Below, one piece after another: positions 1 to 7,943 of a stretch of DNA of 64,000 nt (positions are counted from its first letter, which is position 1; each line of letters begins with the position of its first letter). The notes under the pieces are model-generated. The model was given only the letters and a program-made list of their open reading frames with translations. It was not told where the DNA came from and ran no database searches. A program made the translations under genes and the position numbers. This DNA is from Bacillota bacterium. GTDB taxonomy: Bacteria; Bacillota; Clostridia; Acetivibrionales; DTU013. The stretch covers positions 124,001-188,000 of the forward strand of contig JAFABI010000073.1 in NCBI GenBank assembly GCA_023426125.1, read 5' to 3'.

Positions 1-106
1 CTCCGATGACAGGGATCCTGTCGCCGTAAGCTATATTCTGCGTTATTACGTATTTTGAATACCTGTCAATTGCAACCAAAATCAATACAATAGCAATCCA
101 AAGCAT
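1..106 (-). CDS. lspA: Lipoprotein signal peptidase II, N-terminal part (cut by window edge)
   Basis: Thirty-five codons run from an ATG to the window edge. They encode a start of MLWIAIVLILVAIDRYSKY, a hydrophobic first membrane segment followed by the Asp-Arg-x-x-Lys pattern typical of the LspA N-terminus. LspA is the membrane aspartic protease that cleaves prolipoproteins at the lipobox cysteine. A strong ribosome site, AGGAGAGGG, lies about nine bases upstream of the ATG. The catalytic aspartates would lie outside the window, so the call rests on the N-terminus. The next gene upstream on the same strand encodes a lipoprotein, a plausible LspA substrate. Confidence 0.75.
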   Translation of the reverse strand, partial: MLWIAIVLILVAIDRYSKYVITQNIAYGDRIPVIG

Positions 107-176
107 AGATTATTACCCTCTCCTGTAATGGTCGGTCTCACCATTATATCTTTCCTGTGCGCATCTGTAAATGGTT

Positions 177-1874
177 TTACCGGAAATCCGGAAGATACCA
201 GCCGGTAATGTCATGATATTTGTTCCAGACGAAAGGTTTGAGGCTCCCCCTCACCGTATCCCTGTATATAACGGCATTATCCAGAAAAAACAGGCCGATA
301 TAGGGCAAATCCGTATCAAGGATATTTTTCAAGTTTGTAAAAACACTCTTCTTTTTTTCCAGGTCTGTTTCTGCATACAGCGAACTAATAAGGCTGTTTG
401 CCTCCTGGCTGTTATAGCCCGAAATATTTCTTCCGATGTTGTTCTCCAGCGGAAGATATGCAGGAAGATAATTGGTTGAATACAGGAAAGAAATATCCGG
501 GACTTGTGTTATTCTGCAGCCGGCATAAGCCATTGTGAATTTTCTCGTATCAATTTGGTTATAGAGGCTGTTCCAGGGAAGTCTGGTCACCTTGGCGGCT
601 ATCCCTGCTTCCAGCAGCTGCCGGCATATTCCTTCGGCAACCAGGATACGGCGGCTGTTGTTGTTATTGACCAGGAGTTCGATTTCAAGCTTCTTGCTTA
701 TACCGCCAAGTGTTTTATAAAAGCCGGATTCTCTTTCCTTCCAACCGCCTTCCAGAAGAATGTCCCTTGGCGACTGTGCTATGCTCAAGACGGCAAGGGA
801 AGCCTTTATACCGTCCCATAGCCACGAATCCGGATGGATGGGCAGGTCACAAACCGCCCCATTGCCGTAAAGAATTTCCCGCAGGAGTTTTTGCCTGTCG
901 ACTGCGGCGGCAACGGCTTTTCTTACGGAAATGTCGGCAGCGACCGGATTGTGAAGGTTGAAAGCTAAAAATTCAAACTCTCTTGAAGGGTATTTTTTTA
1001 TGATCATATCCGTCCGTGAGGCATATTTATTGATGTCATCCATGCTGATGCCGGAAGCGTCTATGTCAAATACCTGAAAAGCATTGATGGCATCTTCGGC
1101 AGACTTGTAGAGCTTTATGCATATTTCATCCATGAGCAGTATGTTATCGGAGTTGCCTCCACTGGCATTGATATACCACCAGTCCTCATTTTTTTTCAAG
1201 GTTACCGACTTTTCCTTCAAATATGCCTCCAATTTGAAGGGACCTGTACCTACGGGTTTGAAATCAGCCGTATCAAAGGCGTGATCCTGAAGGTGTGCCG
1301 GCAAGATGGGAAAGGTCAGCATTTCTGGCGTAAAGGAATTGGGCTTTATGAGCGCGACCCTGAAATTCGACGAGTCTGCCGCCGTATAGGTTGATATGTT
1401 TTGAAGCTGCTTTTTATATGCGGAATCAGCATTTGCCTTGAGAAGGAAGTTAAAGGTATACTCCACGTCTTCCGCAGTAAAAGCTTTGCCATCGCTCCAC
1501 TGTACCCCGTCCCGTATATGGAAATTCCAGATCAGGCCGTCGGAAGAGACTGACCATTTGTCTGAGAGAAGGGGCTCCGGCTGCTGTTTTTCGTTAAGAG
1601 CAACCAAACCTTCGTAAATGAAGGACAGGAAATCGCTGGCATAGGAATTTTTCGTCAATAAGGGATTCAAGGTATCGGGAGCGGTGGAAAACAGGTTAAG
1701 GGTCCCGCCTTTTACCGGTCCTTGATCCATAATATCGTCGTTATTTTTATATATGCCGCCGTTCAGCTCGTTGTTCAGCTTTTCATACGAGAGGTCATCG
1801 TAATCGGATTGGCAGGAAACAAGAGTCAGGTTCATAATGATGACCAATATAAATAGAATCGATTTTATCCTCAT
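177..1874 (-). CDS. ABC transporter substrate-binding lipoprotein, family 5 (OppA/DppA-like)
   Basis: A 565-residue extracytoplasmic solute-binding protein of the SBP_bac_5 family, which usually binds peptides, nickel or similar ligands. The N-terminus MRIKSILFILVIIMN... ends in the lipobox LVSC, so it should be lipid-anchored outside the membrane. Family signatures include PDTLNPLLTK near residue 70, LSDKWSVSSDGLIWNFHI near 125 and WSDGKAFTAEDVEYTF near 145. The start is the ATG at 1874, preceded by AGGGAGA; a longer frame reading into pgeF has no ribosome site and would hide the signal peptide. No permease or ATPase lies next to it, so it is an orphan binding protein here and its ligand cannot be told. 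Confidence 0.85.
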   Translation of the reverse strand: MRIKSILFILVIIMNLTLVSCQSDYDDLSYEKLNNELNGGIYKNNDDIMDQGPVKGGTLNLFSTAPDTLNPLLTKNSYASDFLSFIYEGLVALNEKQQPEPLLSDKWSVSSDGLIWNFHIRDGVQWSDGKAFTAEDVEYTFNFLLKANADSAYKKQLQNISTYTAADSSNFRVALIKPNSFTPEMLTFPILPAHLQDHAFDTADFKPVGTGPFKLEAYLKEKSVTLKKNEDWWYINASGGNSDNILLMDEICIKLYKSAEDAINAFQVFDIDASGISMDDINKYASRTDMIIKKYPSREFEFLAFNLHNPVAADISVRKAVAAAVDRQKLLREILYGNGAVCDLPIHPDSWLWDGIKASLAVLSIAQSPRDILLEGGWKERESGFYKTLGGISKKLEIELLVNNNNSRRILVAEGICRQLLEAGIAAKVTRLPWNSLYNQIDTRKFTMAYAGCRITQVPDISFLYSTNYLPAYLPLENNIGRNISGYNSQEANSLISSLYAETDLEKKKSVFTNLKNILDTDLPYIGLFFLDNAVIYRDTVRGSLKPFVWNKYHDITGWYLPDFR

Positions 1875-1896
1875 TATTCTATCTCCCTGTTCAAGT

Positions 1897-2736
1897 CTAT
1901 AGTAACTGCATAAATGCAGCAAGACTTCCTGTTTTGCCGCTGTCACCCCTGTGGGAAAAGAACAGATCCTTGCGGCACACGGTACAGATCCCGCTCTGTG
2001 TTATGTTACCGGGCAAAACACCATTTTTTATCAATGTACAACCTATTATGCCCTGCAAATCAATTTTCCATTTTCCATCGCCAACATTTCTGTAGTAAAA
2101 CGGATCCTTGAATTTTTCATGAAACAAGCGGTAGACATCCTCATGAACTTCAAAACAGCATTTTCCGATGGACGGCCCGACAGCGGCAGTAATGGATTCC
2201 GGAGCGCAGTGATAAACCTTCCCCATGGTACTGACAGCTTCTCCCGCAATCTCCTTCAGCGTGCTTCTCCAGCCGGAATGTACCAATGCCGCGACATTTC
2301 TTTCAAAATCGTAAAGAAATACGGGTACGCAATCCGCATAAAAGGTGACAAGAGTGAGCCCCTTCCGATCCGTTACCAATCCGTCATAGCCGGTTATATC
2401 GCTTTTTACGGTATATCCTTTGCCTTTATCGCCTTCGCCCACGATTTTTATCCGGTTTTCATGGGTCTGGTTGGAAAATACCAGACTGCCCGTTTCTACG
2501 CCAATGGAGGCGCAAAGCCTTTCAAAGTTGACTTTTACATTTTCCTTCCGGTCATTCCGATTGAAACCCAGATTCAGAGAACTGCATTCACCTGTGCTTA
2601 CCCCGCCTGCTCTGGTACTCATGCAGTGGACCAGCTGTCCATTGAATTTGTCAAAGCATTCAAACTGTATGTATTTAAGGTTTCCGTCATGGACTATTCT
2701 TGTACCGTTTCCTATCTTTTCGCTGGTTTTCACCAT
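1897..2736 (-). CDS. pgeF: Laccase-domain purine nucleoside phosphorylase (YlmD/YfiH family)
   Basis: A 279-residue cytoplasmic protein of the Cu-oxidase_4/YfiH family. Members were first called polyphenol oxidases and are now known as zinc-dependent purine nucleoside phosphorylases and adenosine deaminases. The metal-site landmarks are visible: FSNQTHENR, FYADCVPVFLYDF, LVHSGWRSTLKEIAG and GKCCFEVHEDV. Length is normal. I chose the ATG at 2736 because GGAGG stands seven bases upstream; the earlier in-frame ATG at 2757 has no such site. In Bacillus the relative ylmD lies in the cell-division region, in keeping with the housekeeping character of this stretch. Confidence 0.88.
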   Translation of the reverse strand: MVKTSEKIGNGTRIVHDGNLKYIQFECFDKFNGQLVHCMSTRAGGVSTGECSSLNLGFNRNDRKENVKVNFERLCASIGVETGSLVFSNQTHENRIKIVGEGDKGKGYTVKSDITGYDGLVTDRKGLTLVTFYADCVPVFLYDFERNVAALVHSGWRSTLKEIAGEAVSTMGKVYHCAPESITAAVGPSIGKCCFEVHEDVYRLFHEKFKDPFYYRNVGDGKWKIDLQGIIGCTLIKNGVLPGNITQSGICTVCRKDLFFSHRGDSGKTGSLAAFMQLL

Positions 2737-2780
2737 GTATAAACCTCCAACGTACATAATATCATAAGCCGGGAAACAAA

Positions 2781-2801
2781 AAAAGCACTAAGCGTGCTTT
2801 T
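2781..2801 (-). terminator. Intrinsic terminator downstream of spoVS
   Basis: AAAAGCAC and GTGCTTTT form an eight-base-pair stem with a five-base loop and A/T tracts on both sides. It sits between the spoVS stop codon and pgeF and could work in either direction. Confidence 0.75.
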
Positions 2802-2839
2802 TATAGTGTGATCAGCAGTATTGCCTTAAAAATGCTTTG

Positions 2840-3103
2840 CTATCTTCTGGGCTCCACAATCAGCTTAATTGCCGTTCTTTCCTCGCCTTCGATCATAATG
2901 TCGGTAAATGCAGGTATACAAATCAATTCCATGCCGGAAGGTGCGACAAAACCACGTGCAATAGCAACGGCTTTCACTGCCTGATTGATAGCTCCTGCTC
3001 CGATTGCCTGCATTTCTGCCATTCCCCTCTCTCTGATAACGCCCGCTAAAGCGCCTGCTATGGAATTTGGGTTGGATTTTGCTGAGACCTTTAAAACGTC
3101 CAT
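2840..3103 (-). CDS. spoVS: Stage V sporulation protein S
   Basis: Eighty-seven residues beginning MDVLKVSAKSNPNSIAGALA and ending IKLIVEPRR, almost identical in pattern to SpoVS, a small dimeric Alba-like protein needed for proper septation and coat assembly in Bacillus sporulation. It contains the conserved AIGAGAINQAVKAVAIARG stretch. The ATG has a G-rich ribosome site (GGGGG, six bases upstream). A sigma-H-type promoter lies about 40 bases upstream, matching the known sigma-H control of spoVS in Bacillus subtilis. It is a single-gene unit with its own terminator, downstream of ymdB. Confidence 0.95.
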   Translation of the reverse strand: MDVLKVSAKSNPNSIAGALAGVIRERGMAEMQAIGAGAINQAVKAVAIARGFVAPSGMELICIPAFTDIMIEGEERTAIKLIVEPRR

Positions 3104-3142
3104 GATTTTACCCCCTATTGCAATGCGTATTCTAGAAGTTAA

Positions 3143-3171
3143 TAATTCTACAAATAATTAGAAAATCCTTT
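3143..3171 (-). promoter_or_regulatory. Sigma-H-type promoter of spoVS
   Basis: Reading the minus strand, AAAGGATTT (3163-3171), eleven bases, then GTAGAATTA (3143-3151). This fits the sigma-H consensus RNAGGAWWW-N11/12-RNNGAATWW at every defined position. It lies in the ymdB-spoVS gap, about 40 bases before the spoVS ATG. Confidence 0.8.
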
Positions 3172-3194
3172 TTTTTTAGTTAAAATTTTCTATC

Positions 3195-3974
3195 TCATCC
3201 CTGGGGGGTGAATACTCTGGACAATCTCTTAATTTCCAATGCTTTTCCCGTTTTATCGTCAATGGTCAAATGAATGGCGTTAAACTGTACAGGTCCCTTT
3301 GCTACCTCAAATTTCACAGGCATGTGCGTAAGAAATTTTTCCATTACAAGGTTTCTGTCCATCCCGATGATACCTTCATGGGGGCCTGTCATGCCTATGT
3401 CGGAAATAAACGCCGTTCCACAGGGAAATATCCTTTCATCTGCAGTCTGAACATGGGTATGGGTGCCTGCCACACAGCTGACTTTACCGTCGAGATACCA
3501 GGCCATGGCGCACTTTTCAGAGGTAGCTTCCGCGTGCATATCTACGATGACTACCCTTACAAAGCTTTTGAGGTACTCCACCTCTCTTTGGGCGGCCTTA
3601 AAAGGGCAGTCGACGCCGTCCATATAGACCCTGCCTAAAAGGTTTACGATTCCCAGCTTGCCGTCAATAATTGCAGAGCCCCTGCCCGGAAGCTCCTGGG
3701 GATAATTTGCGGGACGGATGATCCTGCCGTCCGAATCGATAAAATTGGTTACTTCCTTTTTGGACCAGGTATGATTCCCCAGGGTAATTGCGCTGACGCC
3801 TGCTTTATAAAGCTCCTGGGCAACGACATAGGTAATGCCCGTCCCGCCGGCGGAGTTCTCTCCGTTGCATATGCAATAATCAAAGGGCATCTCTTTTTTC
3901 AGCAGGGCGATCATTTCCCTGGCGGCTTTTCTACCCGGATTGCCTACGACGTCACCGATAAAAAGTACTTTCAA
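3195..3974 (-). CDS. ymdB: YmdB-family metallophosphodiesterase (2',3'-cyclic nucleotide)
   Basis: A 259-residue calcineurin-like phosphodiesterase of the YmdB/TIGR00282 family, which hydrolyses 2',3'-cyclic nucleotides and influences biofilm and sporulation choices in Bacillus. All metal-binding blocks are present: LFIGDVVGNPGR, CNGENSAGGTGIT, LGNHTWSKKEV, VDMHAEATSEK and AGTHTHVQTADERI. The start appears to be TTG: the TTG at 3974 lies nine bases after GGAGG and gives the family-typical MKVLFIGD, whereas the TTG at 3980 is only four bases from it. It follows rny, as in Bacillus (rny-ymdB-spoVS order), but the roughly 230-base gap holds a terminator and a folded leader. Confidence 0.92.
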   Translation of the reverse strand: MKVLFIGDVVGNPGRKAAREMIALLKKEMPFDYCICNGENSAGGTGITYVVAQELYKAGVSAITLGNHTWSKKEVTNFIDSDGRIIRPANYPQELPGRGSAIIDGKLGIVNLLGRVYMDGVDCPFKAAQREVEYLKSFVRVVIVDMHAEATSEKCAMAWYLDGKVSCVAGTHTHVQTADERIFPCGTAFISDIGMTGPHEGIIGMDRNLVMEKFLTHMPVKFEVAKGPVQFNAIHLTIDDKTGKALEIKRLSRVFTPQG

Positions 3975-4029
3975 AACCAATTTCCTCCATAACAGAAAAA
4001 GTATTTGCTTTTATAACGACCTAATTCAA

Positions 4030-4163
4030 AGGAAATTTGTCGGTTGTAGACAAATTTCCTTACCGCAGCGGAGTTTCAACGAGGCGGGAGATATGCTCAC
4101 CGCCTGAAACCCAATTCGCTACCCGCCACCTATAGAGGTGGCGGATATTTTTGTCGCCTCGTT
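4030..4163 (-). other. Highly structured intergenic element / possible ymdB leader RNA
   Basis: On the minus strand this lies between the rny terminator and the ymdB start, so it would be in the 5' leader of ymdB. It contains an outer stem AACGAGGCG (4078-4086) with CGCCTCGTT (4155-4163), an inner stem CCGCCACC (4123-4130) with GGTGGCGG (4137-4144), and a 12-bp hairpin AGGAAATTTGTC (4030-4041) with GACAAATTTCCT (4049-4060). AGGCGG (4082-4087) can also pair with CCGCCT (4100-4105), which excludes the outer stem. The GAAACCC...CGCCACCT...GAGGTG part recurs in the 49-bp repeats near 49.5 and 49.7 kb, so it may be a mobile-element end instead of a leader. Confidence 0.5.
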
Positions 4164-4182
4164 ATAGTGTCTAGTATAACAT

Positions 4183-4209
4183 AAAAAGCGTGCATTAAGC
4201 ACGCTTTTT
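4183..4209 (-). terminator. Intrinsic terminator of rny
   Basis: AAAAAGCGTGC (4183-4193) and GCACGCTTTTT (4199-4209) form an 11-bp stem with a five-base loop and a T run, two bases after the rny stop codon on the minus strand. Confidence 0.85.
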
Positions 4210-4211
4210 AC

Positions 4212-5768
4212 TTATTTCGCATATTCAATCGCTCTGGTTTCCCTGATGACATTTACCTTTATCTGCCCGGGATATTCAAGCTCGCTTTCAATTTTCTTGA
4301 CGATCTCACGGGCTTTCAATACCATCTCGTCATCGGATACGTCATCCGGCTTGACAATAATCCGGATTTCTCTGCCTGCCTGTATGGCGAAGCATTTTTC
4401 CACTCCCGGGAAGGAATTCGCAATCTCTTCCAATTTCTCGATCCTCTTGATATAGGATTCGAGGGTTTCCCTTCTGGCGCCGGGTCTTGCAGCCGAAATC
4501 GAATCCGCCGCCTGAACCAGGACTGCGATCAATGACGTAGGCTCTACGTCGCCATGATGAGAAAGTATCGAGTTGATTATATCATTGCCTTCCTTGTATT
4601 TCTTTGCAAGGTCCGCACCGATGGTAACGTGGGAACCTTCCACTTCATGGTCTACGGCTTTGCCGATGTCGTGCAGCAAGCCTGCCCTCTTGGCCATTAC
4701 CACGTCCGCTCCCAGCTCGGCAGCCATCAGGCCTGCCAGCCTTGATACTTCGATGGAATGGTTCAGAACGTTCTGACCATAGCTGGTTCTGAATCTCAGC
4801 TTTCCGAGAAGCTTGATCACCTCAGGATGCAGCCCGTGAACACCTGTTTCAAAGGTTGCATGGTCACCTTCCTGGCGTATGGTGTTTTCTACTTCTTTTT
4901 TTGCTTTTTCTACCATTTCTTCTATTCTTGCCGGATGTATTCTTCCGTCAAGAATGAGCTTCTCCAGTGTTATTCTTGCTACTTCCCTTCGAATGGGGTC
5001 GAAGCCTGACAGTATTACTGCCTCCGGGGTGTCGTCGATGATCAGATCAATCCCTGTAAGAGTCTCCAGTGTTCTGATGTTTCTGCCTTCGCGCCCGATA
5101 ATACGGCCCTTCATTTCATCATTGGGAAGCGGTACGACGGATACTGTTGTTTCGGAAACGTGATCTGCGGCACATTTCTGTATTGCCACTGCTACGATGT
5201 CCCTTGCTTTTCTGTCTGCTTCCTCTTTGGCCTTGGTTTCCAGATCCTTAATCATAATTGCCAGTTCGTGTTTTACTTCGTCTTCAACATTTTTGATCAA
5301 ATACTGCTTTGCGTCTTCAATGGATAGTCCCGAAATTCTCTCCAATTCTTCCAGCTGCTTTTTCTGAAGCTCTGTCACCTTTTCCTGGATGAGCTGTACA
5401 TCCCTGGTTTTCTTGTTCAGGTTCTCTTCCTTCTGCTCCAGTGACTCTACCTTTTTGTCGAGAGTTTCCTCCTTTTGGACCAATCTTCGTTCCTGTCGTT
5501 GAATCTCATTTCTGCGTTCCTTGATTTCCCTGTCAAGCTCAATCCTGCTTCTGTGAACCTCTTCCTTTGCTTCAAGAAGCGCTTCCCGTTTCTTGCTTTC
5601 GGCCGTTTTCTGCGCTTCGCTGAGCATTCTTTTGGATTCCTGTTCTGCACTGCCGATTTCTGCTTCGGCATCTTTTTTTCTGCGGTTGTATCCTGTGCGG
5701 AACGATATAAATGAAGCAAGTACTGCAATTACAAGTCCAAGTATTCCAATACCAATGTTTAATAAAAT
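4212..5768 (-). CDS. rny: Ribonuclease Y
   Basis: About 518 residues. RNase Y is the membrane-anchored endoribonuclease that starts mRNA decay in Firmicutes. It has an N-terminal membrane helix (LLNIGIGILGLVIAVLASF), a long charged coiled coil (about residues 25-190), a KH domain containing GRIIGREGRNIRTLE, and an HD domain with FRTSYGQNVLNHSIE, LLHDIGKA and SHHGDVEPTSL. The start is unusual. No ATG, GTG or TTG follows the perfect GGAGG at 5777-5781, but an in-frame ATT at 5768 stands eight bases after it and puts the membrane helix at the very N-terminus, as in relatives. The alternative is a TTG at 5798 with a poor ribosome site, adding ten residues. Confidence 0.93.
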   Translation of the reverse strand: MLLNIGIGILGLVIAVLASFISFRTGYNRRKKDAEAEIGSAEQESKRMLSEAQKTAESKKREALLEAKEEVHRSRIELDREIKERRNEIQRQERRLVQKEETLDKKVESLEQKEENLNKKTRDVQLIQEKVTELQKKQLEELERISGLSIEDAKQYLIKNVEDEVKHELAIMIKDLETKAKEEADRKARDIVAVAIQKCAADHVSETTVSVVPLPNDEMKGRIIGREGRNIRTLETLTGIDLIIDDTPEAVILSGFDPIRREVARITLEKLILDGRIHPARIEEMVEKAKKEVENTIRQEGDHATFETGVHGLHPEVIKLLGKLRFRTSYGQNVLNHSIEVSRLAGLMAAELGADVVMAKRAGLLHDIGKAVDHEVEGSHVTIGADLAKKYKEGNDIINSILSHHGDVEPTSLIAVLVQAADSISAARPGARRETLESYIKRIEKLEEIANSFPGVEKCFAIQAGREIRIIVKPDDVSDDEMVLKAREIVKKIESELEYPGQIKVNVIRETRAIEYAK

Positions 5769-5949
5769 AGCACACACCTCCTCGTATTCAGTTTTCAATG
5801 GACAATCCGGTTTTCACGGCTATTTTAAATCTTCCGGACAGCATGCATTTCCAAAAAGGAGAAATAAAATTCCCCCTCACGTTATTTGCCGACTATCCCA
5901 AACACAGATTAATTGTAAACTTTTTTATTTTTTATGTCAAGATATATGC

Positions 5950-7923
5950 TTACTTCCTCTGCTTTGCCGGTTTCCTGACTGCGCTGCTCCGATTTTTCGT
6001 TATTTTGGAGAACCTGCTATTATCAGGCTTTACAGGCGTTTTTTCCATGCGCGTGGCCTTCGGACGTATAAGGCACCTTTTTCCAAAACCGATAAGATCT
6101 TCTCTGCCGGCTTCCACTAAAGCTTCATACACCAGCGAGTAGTTTTCTTTCCTTCCAAATTGGAGCAAGGCCCGCTGCATGGCTTTTTCCCTGGGTCTGG
6201 AAGGGACGTATACCTTCTTCATATTCCTTGGGTCGAGTCCCGTGTAAAACATACAGGTTGAAAGAGTGCCCGGCGTAGGATAAAAATCCTGCACCTGTTC
6301 CGGATAATATCCCGTTTCCTTGAGATATTCCGCAAGCTCAACAGCAGCTGAAAGATCGCTGCCGGGGTGGCTGGAAATCAAATATGGCACCAGATATTGC
6401 TTCTTACCGAGCTTTTTGTTGATCTCATAAAACTTTTTTACAAACCTATCATAGACTTTTCTACCCGGCTTGCCCATCTTTTCCAGCACCCTGTCCACAA
6501 CATGCTCGGGCGCAACCTTTAACTGCCCGCTTACATGGTGCTGGCAAAGCTCGATAAAAAAATCATCATTTTTGTCCAGCATTAAATAATCATACCTTAT
6601 CCCCGAGCGTATAAAGACTTTTTTGACCTCGGGTATTTCTCTTAAACGCCTCAGAAGGCTCAGGTATTCGGAATGGTCTACCTGAAGGTTTTTGCAGGCG
6701 TCGGGATGCAGGCACTGTTTTCCTTTGCAAACCCCATATTTTTTCTGCCTTTCGCAGGCAGGAGTTCTAAAATTGGCCGTAGGTCCCCCCACATCATGGA
6801 TATATCCCTTGAACCCCGGGAGCCAGGTAAGTTTTTTCGCTTCATTGAGGATAGACGCCTGGCTTCTGCTCTGGATCACCCTGCCCTGATGAAAATTCAA
6901 AGCGCAGAAGGAACAGCCGCCGTAACAGCCTCGATGGCTGGTAATGCTGAATTCCACTTCAGTAATGGCGGGTATTCCGCCATCCTTGTCATATTTGGGA
7001 TGCCATGTCCGCTCATACGGAAGTGCATATACCCTGTCCATTTCCTTTGACGTCAGAGGATATGCCGGCGGGTTCTGTACAAGGTATCTGCCGCTGTGGG
7101 GCTGTACAAGGATTCTGCCGGTAAGGGCATCCTGTTCGTTGTATTGCGCCATAAAAGCCTTTGCGTATTTTTCCTTGTCGGACGCTACTTCTTCATAGGA
7201 CGGTATCACCGATATGGAAGGATTACCTTCAACAAAGTATTCTTCCTGTCCGTCAGGCAAATCATCCGGCAAGTCCATTCCAAGCACAGCTTTTATATTT
7301 GACGGAAGACCGTTGTTTCCCGCAAGATACGCTGTTCCCCTGACATGCTTTATGTTTTCAACAGGCACGCCTTTTGCCAGGAGTCCCGCGATTTCCAGGA
7401 TGGGCTTCTCCCCCATTCCGTAGATCAGCAGATCGGCCTTTGAATCCTGCAAGATGGTCCTCCTGACCTTGTTGTCCCAATAATCGTAATGGGCGAATCG
7501 GCGCAAGCTTGCTTCTATTCCTCCGATGATCACGGGTATTCCTTTAAATGCCTCTTTTACCTTGCCGGCATAGACGATCACAGCCCTGTCCGGCCGGAAA
7601 CCCGCCCTGCCGCCCGGCGAATAGCTGTCGTCGCTCCGGGGCTTTTTACTTGCAGTATAGTGATTGATCATTGAATCAATCACGCCTGAAGAAATCAAAA
7701 CCGCGTACTTAGGACGTCCTAACGTCATGAAGTCATTAATGCTTTTCCAATCAGGCTGCGGGAGGATACCTACCTTATAGCCTTCACTGTCCAGCAACCT
7801 GGTAATAATCGCATGTCCGAAGCTTGGATGATCCACGTACGCGTCGCCGCTTATATATAGAAAGTCCGGCTGATCCCAGCCCCTTTCCAACATTTCCTCT
7901 TTCGTAACCGGTAAAAAAGACAT
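5950..7923 (-). CDS. YgiQ-family radical SAM protein (UPF0313)
   Basis: A 657-residue protein of the YgiQ family, a radical SAM group of uncertain reaction. An N-terminal region (FLPVTKEEMLERGWDQPDFL) resembling a B12-binding-like fold precedes the iron-sulfur cluster motif CYGGCSFCALNFHQGR near residue 330. Further family blocks include KVAPEHVVDRVLEKMGKPG and QVQDFYPTPGTLSTCMFYTG. The C-terminus is a basic tail rich in Lys, Arg and Pro. The ATG at 7923 has AAGGAG upstream. It lies 20 bases after the TPR gene and probably shares its transcript. Family membership is clear; the substrate is not known. Confidence 0.9.
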   Translation of the reverse strand: MSFLPVTKEEMLERGWDQPDFLYISGDAYVDHPSFGHAIITRLLDSEGYKVGILPQPDWKSINDFMTLGRPKYAVLISSGVIDSMINHYTASKKPRSDDSYSPGGRAGFRPDRAVIVYAGKVKEAFKGIPVIIGGIEASLRRFAHYDYWDNKVRRTILQDSKADLLIYGMGEKPILEIAGLLAKGVPVENIKHVRGTAYLAGNNGLPSNIKAVLGMDLPDDLPDGQEEYFVEGNPSISVIPSYEEVASDKEKYAKAFMAQYNEQDALTGRILVQPHSGRYLVQNPPAYPLTSKEMDRVYALPYERTWHPKYDKDGGIPAITEVEFSITSHRGCYGGCSFCALNFHQGRVIQSRSQASILNEAKKLTWLPGFKGYIHDVGGPTANFRTPACERQKKYGVCKGKQCLHPDACKNLQVDHSEYLSLLRRLREIPEVKKVFIRSGIRYDYLMLDKNDDFFIELCQHHVSGQLKVAPEHVVDRVLEKMGKPGRKVYDRFVKKFYEINKKLGKKQYLVPYLISSHPGSDLSAAVELAEYLKETGYYPEQVQDFYPTPGTLSTCMFYTGLDPRNMKKVYVPSRPREKAMQRALLQFGRKENYSLVYEALVEAGREDLIGFGKRCLIRPKATRMEKTPVKPDNSRFSKITKNRSSAVRKPAKQRK

Positions 7924-7943
7924 TCATTATCTCCTTATTGTTA

